DNA of 64,000 bases from Bacteroidota bacterium (GTDB lineage Bacteria; Bacteroidota; Bacteroidia; NORP154). The DNA lies in contig JACZWC010000007.1 in assembly GCA_022572355.1 (NCBI GenBank), positions 36,606 through 100,605 on the forward strand. The letters are read 5' to 3'. A model generated the notes under the pieces. It saw only the letters and a list, made by a program, of their open reading frames with translations. It ran no database searches and was not told where the DNA came from. Both the position numbers and the translations under genes were made by a program. This document shows positions 35,183 to 44,855 of this stretch, one piece after another. Every line of letters begins with the position of its first letter. Positions within the stretch are counted from its first letter, which is position 1.

Positions 35183-35475
35183 GGTGGACTGACCAGGCCA
35201 TAGAGGATATTGAAAATATTGCTCAGTTTATAGCTCAAGACTCTCCCAGATATGCGAAGATTCAAGCGCAACGTTTCTTCACCGGAGTAGACATTCTCAA
35301 GACCCAACCAAAACTGGGAAGAATGGTACCTGAGATCGAAGAGGATCAATTAAGAGAGCTCATTCAGGGAAATTATCGAATCATCTATAAAATCGTTAAT
35401 GCAAACCTTGTTGACATCTTAACGATTCACCACAGCAGAAGGTTGCTCAGAAATAACCCAACAATAGGTGAATAA
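35170..35475 (+). CDS. RelE/ParE-family toxin
   Basis: A 101-residue protein with the ParE fold: VEIRWTDQAIEDIENIAQFIA, the helical middle, then LGRMVPE and the C-terminal NYRIIYKIV...DILTIHHSRRLL typical of ParE toxins. ParE proteins poison DNA gyrase; RelE ones cleave mRNA at the ribosome; the terminal sequence fits ParE better. It overlaps the antitoxin by 13 bases and the following hydrolase gene by 8 bases. Confidence 0.9.
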   Translation: MVEIRWTDQAIEDIENIAQFIAQDSPRYAKIQAQRFFTGVDILKTQPKLGRMVPEIEEDQLRELIQGNYRIIYKIVNANLVDILTIHHSRRLLRNNPTIGE

Positions 35476-36676
35476 AAGCACCAAAAATTGGTCAACGAAA
35501 AAACTATTAGTTTATAACCTGCTGGTCCTGTTCATTTTCTTTTTTACACTAGAAATTTCTTTCAGGGTATACAATTACCTGCAATGGGATTCTTACGAAA
35601 CTTATTTATCCATTCAGGGAAGCCCAAGGTTAATTTCCGATTCAACATTGATCTGGAATAACCGCCCTTTTTATTTAGAGTTTTATAAGGAATCACAGTA
35701 CAATGAGCTAGGCATGAGAATGCCTGCCGGTGAAGCGTTGATGCCTAAAAAGGCAAAGGATGATTTTTGGGTTTTCACACTGGGCGGCAGTGCCATGGCG
35801 GGAATGGGATCCAATATCAATGGAGAGTGGCTGGATATAACCAATGTGTTCAATCATCCTATTTCTTCATCCATTGATGGTTATTTGGAGCTTTATTTAA
35901 AAGATAAAATGCCAGATAAGAACGTAAAAGTGTTTAATGCAGCCATAAGCAGTACTTCAATCGTTCAATCAATGAGGAACTATGAACGCTTAAAAAAGTA
36001 CAATCCCGATTGGATTATCACATTGGATGGAGTCAACGAACCCAGAACTTTTAAATCAGGCCAATCCATAAACCAGCAACTTATAATAGATTGGGAAAAT
36101 GATCCTTCCAACAATTTCCCGATTAGTTTTTATACATACCTCACCCGGAAATCAGCCTTTTTGAATACGGTGAAAAAATACATTTTCTTCCTCAGGTTGA
36201 AATGGAGACGAAATAAAAATGATGAAATCCAGCAAAAATGGATCAATTGGGATAGAACCGAATTGGTGTACGACAGCAGTGATAAATACATCTCCAATGC
36301 AGTGGATACTTTTTTATTCAATTTAGAATCTTTTAGAAAGATACTTTCCGACGACAAGCAAAAACATTTGATATTCATTCAACCACATCTCTCTTTGAGA
36401 GATACAAACAAATTGAAAAATATAGAAAAAGGAGTTTATAACTATTACACCTCACTAAGCGATTCAGGCACCAATCAATATTATAAACTATTGTACCGGA
36501 ATGCGGATGAAAAATACGCCGATGATAGTTCTATTTTCCTGATGAACTGGGTTCATGAATCAGACAACTGGGCCTTTGTCGATTATTGTCATTTTACAAA
36601 AGAAATAAACAGTGCATTTGCTGAAAAAATAGGTCATTATATGCTGTACAAAGATGTTGTTGATCTAGAAGATTAA
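35468..36676 (+). CDS. SGNH/GDSL-type hydrolase-like membrane-anchored protein
   Basis: A 402-residue protein with one N-terminal membrane segment (about 14-29, VYNLLVLFIFFFTLEI). SGNH blocks are visible: FTLGGSAMAGMGSN near 105 (nucleophile Ser), DGVNEP near 194, and the Asp and His of VDYCHFT near 375. Such enzymes remove acetyl groups from lipids or polysaccharides, but the second and third blocks are weak here, so a specific substrate is not proposed. The start is a GTG within the ParE gene's end. It is oddly joined to the toxin-antitoxin transcript. Confidence 0.65.
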   Translation: MNKSTKNWSTKKLLVYNLLVLFIFFFTLEISFRVYNYLQWDSYETYLSIQGSPRLISDSTLIWNNRPFYLEFYKESQYNELGMRMPAGEALMPKKAKDDFWVFTLGGSAMAGMGSNINGEWLDITNVFNHPISSSIDGYLELYLKDKMPDKNVKVFNAAISSTSIVQSMRNYERLKKYNPDWIITLDGVNEPRTFKSGQSINQQLIIDWENDPSNNFPISFYTYLTRKSAFLNTVKKYIFFLRLKWRRNKNDEIQQKWINWDRTELVYDSSDKYISNAVDTFLFNLESFRKILSDDKQKHLIFIQPHLSLRDTNKLKNIEKGVYNYYTSLSDSGTNQYYKLLYRNADEKYADDSSIFLMNWVHESDNWAFVDYCHFTKEINSAFAEKIGHYMLYKDVVDLED

Positions 36677-36739
36677 TAGAGAATTGTGCCTGACAAGCTG
36701 TGTTAAGCCTAGAGGTCGCTACGCTAAACTATAGAACGG

Positions 36740-38557
36740 TTATATAATTCCATGCAAGGGCTGTCCGGACACTCCCAGAGCATCCACCCTTTTTTCCACA
36801 GCGGGATCGAGTTCCAACACAGGTGCGTGATGCGGTTTTACTCTTGCATCAATGATCATGCTTCCCTTACATCCCCAATGCTTATTCTCTGTAAAACTGT
36901 CTACCCCATGAATATCACTGGCTGGATTGCTGCGTGTGAACGTTACCCATAGAAAGTTATTCAATGATTCTGCCACGAAGTCACTATCGTCACACCATAT
37001 TATCATCAGAATTCCCTCTGACAATAAGTTTAAAGTTGACTCACAAAATGCCGTTAGTTGAAAGTTTGTGGTTTGTTCGTCAACGTATTCCGGTGCTTTG
37101 ACGGCAAGTATTCCACGTAGAACCAGCTTCGGGTTATTGAATTTGTCGGGCAATGTGATGTTGCCATTTAGCTCTTTCGCCAGGTCACGCTTTTTCGGCC
37201 CGGCTGCTGCCAACACCACTTTTGACCCTGAGTTAATTCCGGTTCCTGAATAATCGAGGGTATCCATGGTATGTTTGGTATGGAAATGTAAATCTCGTGT
37301 CAGATCAATTCTCTCCAACACATGGATCAAATACTTTTCAATATCATTAACACTCAGATCAGTATTGTCGTCCCTCTCAGTAATGAATAAGTATTTCGTC
37401 AACGACATTTGGCCGAAACCCAGCATGTGATTCGCTATGGTGAGAATTTCCTGTGGTTTGCGCTCCTCGCTGTACGGTGTATAACGCTCACTTCCAATGG
37501 CCAGCATAAGCGGGTGAACCCCCGCAGCATCTACCGCATTAACTTCTTTCAAGCCTGGAACTTCACTTGGTATAACCGGACCGGTAATCTCGTGTATCAA
37601 CCTGCCAAACTGAGTGTCCTCCTGGGGCGGCCTGCCAACAACAGTAAAGGGCCACACAGCATTTTTGCGATGGTATACTCTATGTACTTTCATCACGGGG
37701 AAATTGTGCTGGAGGCTGTAATAGCCCAGGTGATCTCCAAAAGGCCCTTCAGGTTTTGTTTCACCCGGATGCACTTCTCCGGTGATCACAAAATCTGCTT
37801 CCGTAGATATTACATACCCATCTCTTCTCGAATACCTGAATCTTCTGTTATTCAAAACTCCTGCAAACATCAATTCAGACAATCCCTCCGGAAGGGGCAT
37901 AATGGAAGCCAGCGTATGTGCCGGCGGTCCACCCACAAAAATGCTCACCTTTAGCGGTTTGCCCAACGCGTTGGACTTGGATTGGTGAACACCAATACCA
38001 CGATGAATCTGGTAATGCAATCCTATTTCTTCATTGGTCACATACTCATTCCCCGACATTTGTATTCTGTAACAACCCAAATTGGAGTGCCTGACTCCGG
38101 GCGCATCTACATCTTCCGTGTAAACTTGGGGCAACAGCATGAACGCACCTCCATCATTTGGCCAGGACTGGATTTGCGGAAGTTGATCAATCTTTGTTTC
38201 ATTAGCAATTGCAGATGCGCTCGATAACCGGGGAAGTGCTTTTGTCGCTAAAAAATATCGCATCGGGTGTCTCAACGCTAACATTGGGTCCTTCTTCAAG
38301 TCTGTAAGCACTTTAACCCGCTCAAGGGTGTCACGAAACATAAATCGACATCTTTCCATGGTCCCAAATAAATTTGACACCGCTGGAAACGGACTGCCTT
38401 TCACATTTTCAAATAGCACCGCTGGCCCCCCGTGGGTATAAACTCTCATATGGATAGCCGCCATCTCAAGATCCGGATCTACTTCTTTGGCAATCCTTAC
38501 CAAATGCCGGTTACGCTCCAGGTCATGTAAACATTCAAAAAGGCTTTTGTATCCCAT
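36740..38557 (-). CDS. UbiD-family decarboxylase, probably menaquinone pathway
   Basis: A 605-residue prenylated-FMN-dependent decarboxylase. Features include SGNEYVTNEEIGLHYQIHRG with the prFMN-binding residues (about 170-190) and the catalytic acidic motif EGPFGDHLGYYS (about 273-284). Length and sequence fit the large form annotated in Bacteroidota as a menaquinone-biosynthesis decarboxylase, but the substrate cannot be fixed from the sequence and no other mqn or men genes are near. A TATTTTTG box on the minus strand (38582-38575) is a candidate -7 site. Confidence 0.85.
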   Translation of the reverse strand: MGYKSLFECLHDLERNRHLVRIAKEVDPDLEMAAIHMRVYTHGGPAVLFENVKGSPFPAVSNLFGTMERCRFMFRDTLERVKVLTDLKKDPMLALRHPMRYFLATKALPRLSSASAIANETKIDQLPQIQSWPNDGGAFMLLPQVYTEDVDAPGVRHSNLGCYRIQMSGNEYVTNEEIGLHYQIHRGIGVHQSKSNALGKPLKVSIFVGGPPAHTLASIMPLPEGLSELMFAGVLNNRRFRYSRRDGYVISTEADFVITGEVHPGETKPEGPFGDHLGYYSLQHNFPVMKVHRVYHRKNAVWPFTVVGRPPQEDTQFGRLIHEITGPVIPSEVPGLKEVNAVDAAGVHPLMLAIGSERYTPYSEERKPQEILTIANHMLGFGQMSLTKYLFITERDDNTDLSVNDIEKYLIHVLERIDLTRDLHFHTKHTMDTLDYSGTGINSGSKVVLAAAGPKKRDLAKELNGNITLPDKFNNPKLVLRGILAVKAPEYVDEQTTNFQLTAFCESTLNLLSEGILMIIWCDDSDFVAESLNNFLWVTFTRSNPASDIHGVDSFTENKHWGCKGSMIIDARVKPHHAPVLELDPAVEKRVDALGVSGQPLHGII

Positions 38558-38680
38558 GAGTTAGGGTTTAAAAGCAAAAATAGTCTTTATGGAAAAGGTA
38601 GGTAAAGAAAAACCTCAGTGATTTGTACGTCGTGTGACGGCCAGATACTGAGGCTTCTTATAGCTAGGTTGGTGGCTAAT

Positions 38681-39319
38681 TTAATAACGCCCTCCTCTTC
38701 GTCGCGAGTTGCTGTTGCGCGATTTACTATTGCTCGACCTCGTACTTTTTTTCTTGCGCTTGTTTGCAGCTAGGATTTCAGAAGTATCTGTGAGTACGGT
38801 ATTGGGGTCAAGTTTAAGTTTACCTCCTGAAAGTTCCGTCAAGTCATTGATAATCTTTTCATCCGCCACTGCATCTCTATTCCAGGTTACATATGATTTC
38901 TTTAGATGATTGGCTATGGTCATTATCAGGGCTTCTTTCTCCGGTCCTTCTGGAAATTCAATTGCTTTTTCAATCATAATTTGATTGGTTCTTCCATAAT
39001 GCCTGTATTTGATATTCTGTGCAGGATAAGCAAGTTTCTTAGGCTTTACTTCAAGAGATTCCTCAGTCGGTTTAGGAAAAGGTGAATCTACATCTAATTT
39101 AAAATCAGATATAATGAAGAGATGATCCCACAATTTGTGTTTAAAGTCTGCTACATCACGCAAATGCGGATTGAGCTGACCCATTACATCTATAATTGCT
39201 TTTGCCTGTTTGTTTCGTACCTCTTTATCCTTCTCTGCAACAACAGATTGGACCATCTTCTGAATATGTCTTCCATACTCCGATATGCTTAAGTTCTCTC
39301 TTTGGCTATTGTATTCCAT
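38681..39319 (-). CDS. DUF4290-domain protein
   Basis: A 212-residue soluble protein with the DUF4290 domain over about 1-175 (SISEYGRHIQKMV, LNPHLRDVADFKHKLWDHL, YGRTNQIMIEKAIE). The C-terminus is basic and Ser/Asn/Arg-rich, ending RRRGGRY, which suggests RNA or DNA contact. The family is widespread in Bacteroidota and has no known function. Its promoter candidate lies 128 bases upstream, so there is a long leader. Confidence 0.85.
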   Translation of the reverse strand: MEYNSQRENLSISEYGRHIQKMVQSVVAEKDKEVRNKQAKAIIDVMGQLNPHLRDVADFKHKLWDHLFIISDFKLDVDSPFPKPTEESLEVKPKKLAYPAQNIKYRHYGRTNQIMIEKAIEFPEGPEKEALIMTIANHLKKSYVTWNRDAVADEKIINDLTELSGGKLKLDPNTVLTDTSEILAANKRKKKSTRSSNSKSRNSNSRRRGGRY

Positions 39320-39446
39320 AATGTTAAATTTTCCGGTGAAGGAAAAAACTGTTAATTGAATTATTGAACGTGTAATTAAAAGAAATTCCTATTGATGAAG
39401 GGGATTCGCTATTGCTGCTTAGGTCAATAGCATCGTAATTGAAATA

Positions 39447-39477
39447 CAAAGATAGGACTTTTATGCTTTACTGCCAA
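39447..39477 (-). promoter_or_regulatory. Candidate promoter of the DUF4290 gene
   Basis: On the minus strand TTGG, a 19-base spacer and TATCTTTG (39454-39447). It lies 128 bases before the DUF4290 ATG, and the long leader (39320-39446) holds no reading frame I can support. Confidence 0.55.
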
Positions 39478-39491
39478 TATTACTCAGACCA

Positions 39492-41828
39492 TTAATTCAG
39501 TATTTTCAATTTTGCAAATTTTAAAAGCAATTGTTTCTGGCCGGTTGATTGAAAAAATACTGTTGCCTTTTGATTAGCCTGGTCTCCTTCAATTTGAAGC
39601 ACCTTTCCGATTCCGAAACGTTGATGCTCAACTTCCATCCCCACTTGCAAATTTTCCGTGTTGTCGGCTTCAAAAGTGTTCGCCGATGCACTAATCGCTT
39701 TATTGAGCCTTACCAGTTTTTTATTAAGTGGTTCCAAGTTGGTTTCTACAGAGTTACCCTTCTTCGATTTCTTGGTAATCGGTGGCTTTTTCAGTTTTAC
39801 TGGATTATCAAAAATGTCGAATAAAGGTTCACTTAATTTCTTGGTGGCAGGGAAATCGAGGTATTTCTCGTCAACCTCCTCCAGGAACCTGCTGGGCTCG
39901 CAATGGATCAGGTTTCCCCATCTGTACCGGGTAGTGGCAAACGACAGATAAGCCCTCTCCCTAGCTCGGGTAATGGCCACATAAAATAACCTTCGCTCTT
40001 CTTCGAGGTCCTCCTTAGAATTAAGAGCGAGCTGAGAGGGAAACAAGTTTTCTTCCAGTCCAACAACGAACACATAAGGAAACTCAAGACCTTTCGCCGC
40101 GTGAATTGTCATCAAGGATACTTTATCATTATCATCCGGATCATCCTCATCTGCATCAGTGAGTAATGCAATATCCTGTATGTATTCTGACAGGGATGGG
40201 CCTTCAAACTGCTCGTGTGCATCAGGGTTGCTGCGCGACCATGTCTCGCAAAACTCCTTTAATCCGTTGAGCAGCTCCTGAATATTTTCATACCGTACAA
40301 TATCTTCAGGGGCCTGGCTATCGTAAAGTTCTTTCAAAATTCCGGTGGAAGTAGCTATGAGATTTCCCAGATCGTAGGCGTTTTTATTCAATAGGTCTAC
40401 CGAAAAGCTCTTTATCATCGATACAAAGTCGAATATCTTTCCAACAGATGCTGCTCCAATCCCTAAATTGTATTGATTTAGATTTTCTATTACTTCCCAT
40501 GGCGTAGTATTATTCTCGTGAGCCGCTACAGCTATTTTCTCCATGCTTCTCAGGCCAATTCCCCTGGCGGGATAATTGATTACCCTTTTCAGGGATTCCT
40601 CATCCTTGTTGTTGAGCACTAACCGGAAATATGCCAATAAATCTTTTATCTCTTTCCTCTGGTAAAATGACAATCCCCCATAAATCCTGTAAGGCAAATT
40701 GTTCTTCCTCAACGCTTCTTCTATTGCCCTTGATTGGGAGTTAGTTCTGTACAGAATAGCAAAATCCAGGTTTTTAACACCCTTATTGGCCTTGCACTCA
40801 AAGATCGAATGGGCTACCTGCGCACCCTCTTCATTATCTGTAAATGATTTTAACACTATCAGCTTATCACCCTCCTCATTATCTGTCCAAACTTCTTTAT
40901 GCAACTGCTTTTTATTGTTGGCAATAACACTATTTGCAGCATTGACAATGTTCTTTGTGGATCTATAGTTCTGTTCGAGTTTAAACGTCTTCAGATCTGA
41001 ATAGTCCCTTTTGAAGTTCAGTATATTTTGAATGTTTGCCCCCCTGAACGCGTATATGCTCTGCGCATCATCTCCAACTACACAAATATTCTCGTGCTTT
41101 GCGGCGAGCTTTTTCACTATTGAGTACTGAAGCACATTGGTATCCTGAAACTCATCTATCAGGACATATTTAAACTTTTGCTGATATTGATGCAGTACCT
41201 CAGGGAATTTAGAAAGCAGAAAATTCATTTTGTAGAGAAGATCATCAAAATCCATTGCACCAGCTTTAAAACACCTGTCAACGTAGGTTTTGTATATGTC
41301 ACCTAGTTCCGATCTGGAACCCAGCTGATCCTCCTTCAAAAGATCACCGTCGTTCAGGTAAGCTTCAGGAGAAATCAGGTTGTTTTTGGCGAGTGAAATC
41401 CTATTGAGTACCAAAGAAGGTTTGTACACTTTATCATCCAGGCCTTTTTCCCTTATTATCGCCTTCAGTTGACTTTTGGAATCAATAGTATCGTAGATGG
41501 TGAAGTTGGTTGGATACCCGATTCTCTCCGATTCAATTCTCAAAATTCTTGCAAAAATGGAATGGAATGTGCCAATCCACGTATTTCTGGCCTCCAACCC
41601 CGGTACTATTTCCTCTATCCTCGCCTTCATCTCCTTAGCCGCCTTGTTGGTGAAGGTTAGTGCCAGAATATTGAAAGGACTTACCCCTTTCTTAATCAAA
41701 TAAGCTACGCGATACATCAACACCCGCGTTTTCCCCGAACCAGCGCCAGCTATGATCATAACCGGCCCTTCAGAACATACTACGGATTCTTTCTGTACAG
41801 AATTTAATGACTTTAGGAAATCGCTCAA
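39492..41828 (-). CDS. pcrA: UvrD/PcrA-type 3'-5' DNA helicase
   Basis: A 778-residue superfamily 1 helicase used in nucleotide excision repair, mismatch repair and replication restart. Walker A AGAGSGKTRVL (about 27-37), Walker B DEFQDTN, motif III GDDAQSIYAFRGA, motif IV NYRST, and motif VI YVAITRARERAYLS are all present. The C-terminal tail holds the Tudor-like VGMEVEHQRFGIGKVLQIEGD found in PcrA/UvrD. The start is a TTG at 41828; no in-frame ATG lies close upstream. A TAATTTTG box on the minus strand (41863-41856) fits a -7 site. Confidence 0.95.
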   Translation of the reverse strand: MSDFLKSLNSVQKESVVCSEGPVMIIAGAGSGKTRVLMYRVAYLIKKGVSPFNILALTFTNKAAKEMKARIEEIVPGLEARNTWIGTFHSIFARILRIESERIGYPTNFTIYDTIDSKSQLKAIIREKGLDDKVYKPSLVLNRISLAKNNLISPEAYLNDGDLLKEDQLGSRSELGDIYKTYVDRCFKAGAMDFDDLLYKMNFLLSKFPEVLHQYQQKFKYVLIDEFQDTNVLQYSIVKKLAAKHENICVVGDDAQSIYAFRGANIQNILNFKRDYSDLKTFKLEQNYRSTKNIVNAANSVIANNKKQLHKEVWTDNEEGDKLIVLKSFTDNEEGAQVAHSIFECKANKGVKNLDFAILYRTNSQSRAIEEALRKNNLPYRIYGGLSFYQRKEIKDLLAYFRLVLNNKDEESLKRVINYPARGIGLRSMEKIAVAAHENNTTPWEVIENLNQYNLGIGAASVGKIFDFVSMIKSFSVDLLNKNAYDLGNLIATSTGILKELYDSQAPEDIVRYENIQELLNGLKEFCETWSRSNPDAHEQFEGPSLSEYIQDIALLTDADEDDPDDNDKVSLMTIHAAKGLEFPYVFVVGLEENLFPSQLALNSKEDLEEERRLFYVAITRARERAYLSFATTRYRWGNLIHCEPSRFLEEVDEKYLDFPATKKLSEPLFDIFDNPVKLKKPPITKKSKKGNSVETNLEPLNKKLVRLNKAISASANTFEADNTENLQVGMEVEHQRFGIGKVLQIEGDQANQKATVFFQSTGQKQLLLKFAKLKILN

Positions 41829-41976
41829 TGTGATTTTTTTTGGTTTTCAGTGCATCAAAATTACAACATTTGATCAGCTATTCTTGACCATTTTTTGACC
41901 AAAACCAAAACTTTTGAACCATTTTTATATCTTATCTTTGACTAAATTAAGCTCTTGCGATGTGGTAAAGAAAAGG

Positions 41977-44757
41977 ATGAAAAATCTAGGGAATACTGTT
42001 ACGGCGTTGCTCCTGCTACTTGTTGGCTTTAATACTGGTTTTGGGCAATCATTTTCAGAAATTAGCGCACAAGCTGGCATTGATATGGTCCAGATTCACC
42101 CCATGCTCATGGGAGGTGGCGTCGCATTTTTCGATTATGACAATGACGGTTTTCAAGATTTGTACATTACCGGTGGCAGTTCCGGTGATAAACTCTATCA
42201 TAACAACGGAGATGCCACATTTACAGATGTAACCATAGCTGCCGGAATAATAGGCACTGATTCGATGCTAACTATTGGTGTTGCAACCGGAGATATAGAC
42301 AATGACGGTTACAGAGAGATATTCATTACAACATGGCAAGGATATCCAAATATTCTCTTCAAAAACAATGGTAACGGCACATTTACAGATATATCTTTGA
42401 CATCAGGAGTTGCGGATTCTTCTAATAGTATTTCTGTTACGTTTGGGGATGTGAACAAAGATGGGTTTCTAGACATCTACGTGGCGAATTATGTAGACCT
42501 GATCAACTCAAATCCACAAAACGGTTTTGACTATACCTGTTTTGCCAACTTTCTCTACTTAAACAATGGCAATCAAACATTCACTGAATCAGGGGTGGCC
42601 TATGGGGTGGCTGACACAGGCTGCGCATTAGCAACGGCCTTTACCAACTTCGATGATGAAGGTGATATAGACGTGTATATAGCCAACGATTTCGGCGCCT
42701 GGGTAAGGCCCAACACAATACTGCAAAATAACTTTCCCACTGCTAACTATACAGATATTGGTATCTCATCCTCAATGGATGATTCTATTTTCGGTATGGG
42801 TATTGCTATTGGGGATTACGATGAGGATGGCGATTTGGACTATTACGTCACCAATCTTGGGAAAAATGTGCTGAGGAACAACCAGGGAAACAACACTTTC
42901 CTGGATAAGACAGATACAAGCGGCACCGCAAACACTTATACCGATAGCACATTTTTTGCTGTAGGCTGGGGTACTGCCTTCTTCGATTATGATAACGACA
43001 CATATCTCGATTTAATTATTGCCAATGGCTATATACCAGCGGACTCATTTATTTACAACACACCCTCCAACCCAAATGTTCTGTTCAGAAATAATGGAGA
43101 TGCTACATTTACCGATGTTTCAGATATAGAAGGCTTTAATGACACAACATTTGGCAGAGGGTTAGCACTTGGGGATATTGACATGGATGGAAAGCTGGAT
43201 GTAGCAGTTGGCGTGGTAGTCTCAGATAGTTCATCACCCAACCACTTCCTGTTGTATGAAAATCTAAGCCCTGATTCCAACAATTGGTTATCTGTTAGCT
43301 TGCAGGGTGTAGTGAACAACAGAGATGGTTTCGGATCTCGTATTCGGATAGTTTCAAACGGGCGAAGCTGGATCCGGGAAATTGACGGCGGATCCAGTCA
43401 TGTCTCCCAAAACATGAGTAGTGCCTATTTCGGTTTGGGTGCGTCAACAATTATTGACAGCCTGATTGTCACATGGCTGGATGGCAATCAAGAAGTTTTT
43501 ACCATTATTAACCCCAATCAACACATTAATATAATAGAGGACTCTACTATTTATGGTATGGTTTACAGAGACACCAGTATTTGCAACGGGGATAGTATTC
43601 CCCTCGGAGGCGGATATCAAACGACTGCTGGAATATATCGGGATACAATGATCGCCTCTTCTGGGAATGACAGCATTGTTGTTACTACTTTATCAATAAA
43701 CCCAGAGACTATCATCAACACTCAAGTATCAATTTGTTCGGGTGACAGTCTTTATTTAGAAGGAACCTATCAATACAATGCCGGCACATATTACGACACC
43801 ATTCAGGGAACTGGTTGTGATAGCATAATTGTTACGGATTTGGTTGTGTTAAGCGCTTACCTCAATACCATAGATACAACTATCTGTGAATCTGATACCT
43901 TTTTAGGGAATACATATGTTTCCGACACCTCTTTAATCGCAATGTTAACCGGATCAAATGGTTGTGACAGCACGGTTGTAACGAATATTACAGTAAACCC
44001 ATTCATTATCGATACTTCAACGATTTCATTGTGTCAGGGGGACTTATACAATGGAACGACTTATTCTGTAGATACAACCCTGATTGATACTATGCAAAAT
44101 CAATTCTCCTGCGACAGCATTATTTCAATCAGCATTGTTATTTTGTCACCATCGTTTAATTCTGCCAGCGCTACAATATGTAAAGGCGACCTGTTTGCAG
44201 GCAGCTTTCATTTCTCTGATACTTCGCTGATTGACTCACTAACCGGGGTAAATGGGTGTGACAGCATCGTAAATACCATGCTAATGGTGGATTCTACCTA
44301 TTCTCTCACTATTGATACCACTATTGAATCTGGTACTTTATACAACGGAGTTGCTTATTTCAGCGATACTGTGTTGATTGAATCACTCTTGAGCACAAAG
44401 GGCTGTGACAGCATTGTACAATCCAACATATATGTTGTCACCGGTATTAAATCAAGTAATACGCTTTCTCAAACAAAGAAATTTAATGTGTTTCCAAATC
44501 CTGCATCGGGGAATGTATCAATCTATTTTGATTTAAAGAAAAATTCACAAGTCTCCATCACCATCTTCAATATGCTTGGCAAGATCATTGGGATGCCGAT
44601 TTCAGGCCATTATAGTACCGGTATTCACACCGTAACCTGGAATGGGAAAGCGGATAATGGTTTGGATATAGCGAATGGAATTTATACTATCCGGTATAGT
44701 GTTGACGGAACCTACACAGCGAACATCATACTAATAGTTTCCAATCCGGAGAAATAA
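41977..44757 (+). CDS. Secreted FG-GAP/ASPIC-UnbV protein with T9SS signal
   Basis: A 926-residue exported protein. The signal peptide begins at the ATG at 41977 (MKNLGNTVTALLLLL...GFGQ); the upstream TTG at 41914 is less likely. FG-GAP beta-propeller repeats with calcium-type loops (FFDYDNDGFQDLYITGG and others) occupy about 25-450. An ASPIC/UnbV domain follows (about 455-530, RDGFGSRIRIVSNG, DSLIVTWLDG). Next come about six short repeats of about 45 residues ending in GCDSxV. The last 80 residues are a type A T9SS domain with VFPNPASGNVSIYF. It is a likely surface or secreted adhesion-type protein; the ligand is unknown. Confidence 0.85.
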   Translation: MKNLGNTVTALLLLLVGFNTGFGQSFSEISAQAGIDMVQIHPMLMGGGVAFFDYDNDGFQDLYITGGSSGDKLYHNNGDATFTDVTIAAGIIGTDSMLTIGVATGDIDNDGYREIFITTWQGYPNILFKNNGNGTFTDISLTSGVADSSNSISVTFGDVNKDGFLDIYVANYVDLINSNPQNGFDYTCFANFLYLNNGNQTFTESGVAYGVADTGCALATAFTNFDDEGDIDVYIANDFGAWVRPNTILQNNFPTANYTDIGISSSMDDSIFGMGIAIGDYDEDGDLDYYVTNLGKNVLRNNQGNNTFLDKTDTSGTANTYTDSTFFAVGWGTAFFDYDNDTYLDLIIANGYIPADSFIYNTPSNPNVLFRNNGDATFTDVSDIEGFNDTTFGRGLALGDIDMDGKLDVAVGVVVSDSSSPNHFLLYENLSPDSNNWLSVSLQGVVNNRDGFGSRIRIVSNGRSWIREIDGGSSHVSQNMSSAYFGLGASTIIDSLIVTWLDGNQEVFTIINPNQHINIIEDSTIYGMVYRDTSICNGDSIPLGGGYQTTAGIYRDTMIASSGNDSIVVTTLSINPETIINTQVSICSGDSLYLEGTYQYNAGTYYDTIQGTGCDSIIVTDLVVLSAYLNTIDTTICESDTFLGNTYVSDTSLIAMLTGSNGCDSTVVTNITVNPFIIDTSTISLCQGDLYNGTTYSVDTTLIDTMQNQFSCDSIISISIVILSPSFNSASATICKGDLFAGSFHFSDTSLIDSLTGVNGCDSIVNTMLMVDSTYSLTIDTTIESGTLYNGVAYFSDTVLIESLLSTKGCDSIVQSNIYVVTGIKSSNTLSQTKKFNVFPNPASGNVSIYFDLKKNSQVSITIFNMLGKIIGMPISGHYSTGIHTVTWNGKADNGLDIANGIYTIRYSVDGTYTANIILIVSNPEK

Positions 44758-44770
44758 GATTAACCGCATC

Positions 44771-44806
44771 AGAAAATAGGTATTTACAGGGTATTTTCTA
44801 TATTTG
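44771..44806 (+). promoter_or_regulatory. Palindrome overlapping a -7-like box before the SiaB-type gene
   Basis: AGAAAATA (44771-44778) and TATTTTCT (44792-44799) are exact inverses around 13 bases. TATATTTG (44799-44806), a -7 match, starts at the last base of the palindrome, and no good -33 box is present. The position suits an operator for the operon, or a weak AT-rich terminator of the preceding gene. Confidence 0.45.
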
Positions 44807-44855
44807 TTATAATACCTGCTCCCAAACGAAGCTTGTACTTAAATAGAAGACACTT

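Noticed and set aside
37409..37954. 181-residue open frame opposite the UbiD-type gene
   Set aside because: Antisense shadow with no family features.
41913..41940. Promoter before the FG-GAP/ASPIC gene (TTTG at 41913, TATCTTTG at 41933)
   Set aside because: The boxes are good, but the spacer is only 16 bases, shorter than the 19 seen in the other sites, so I do not list it as supported.
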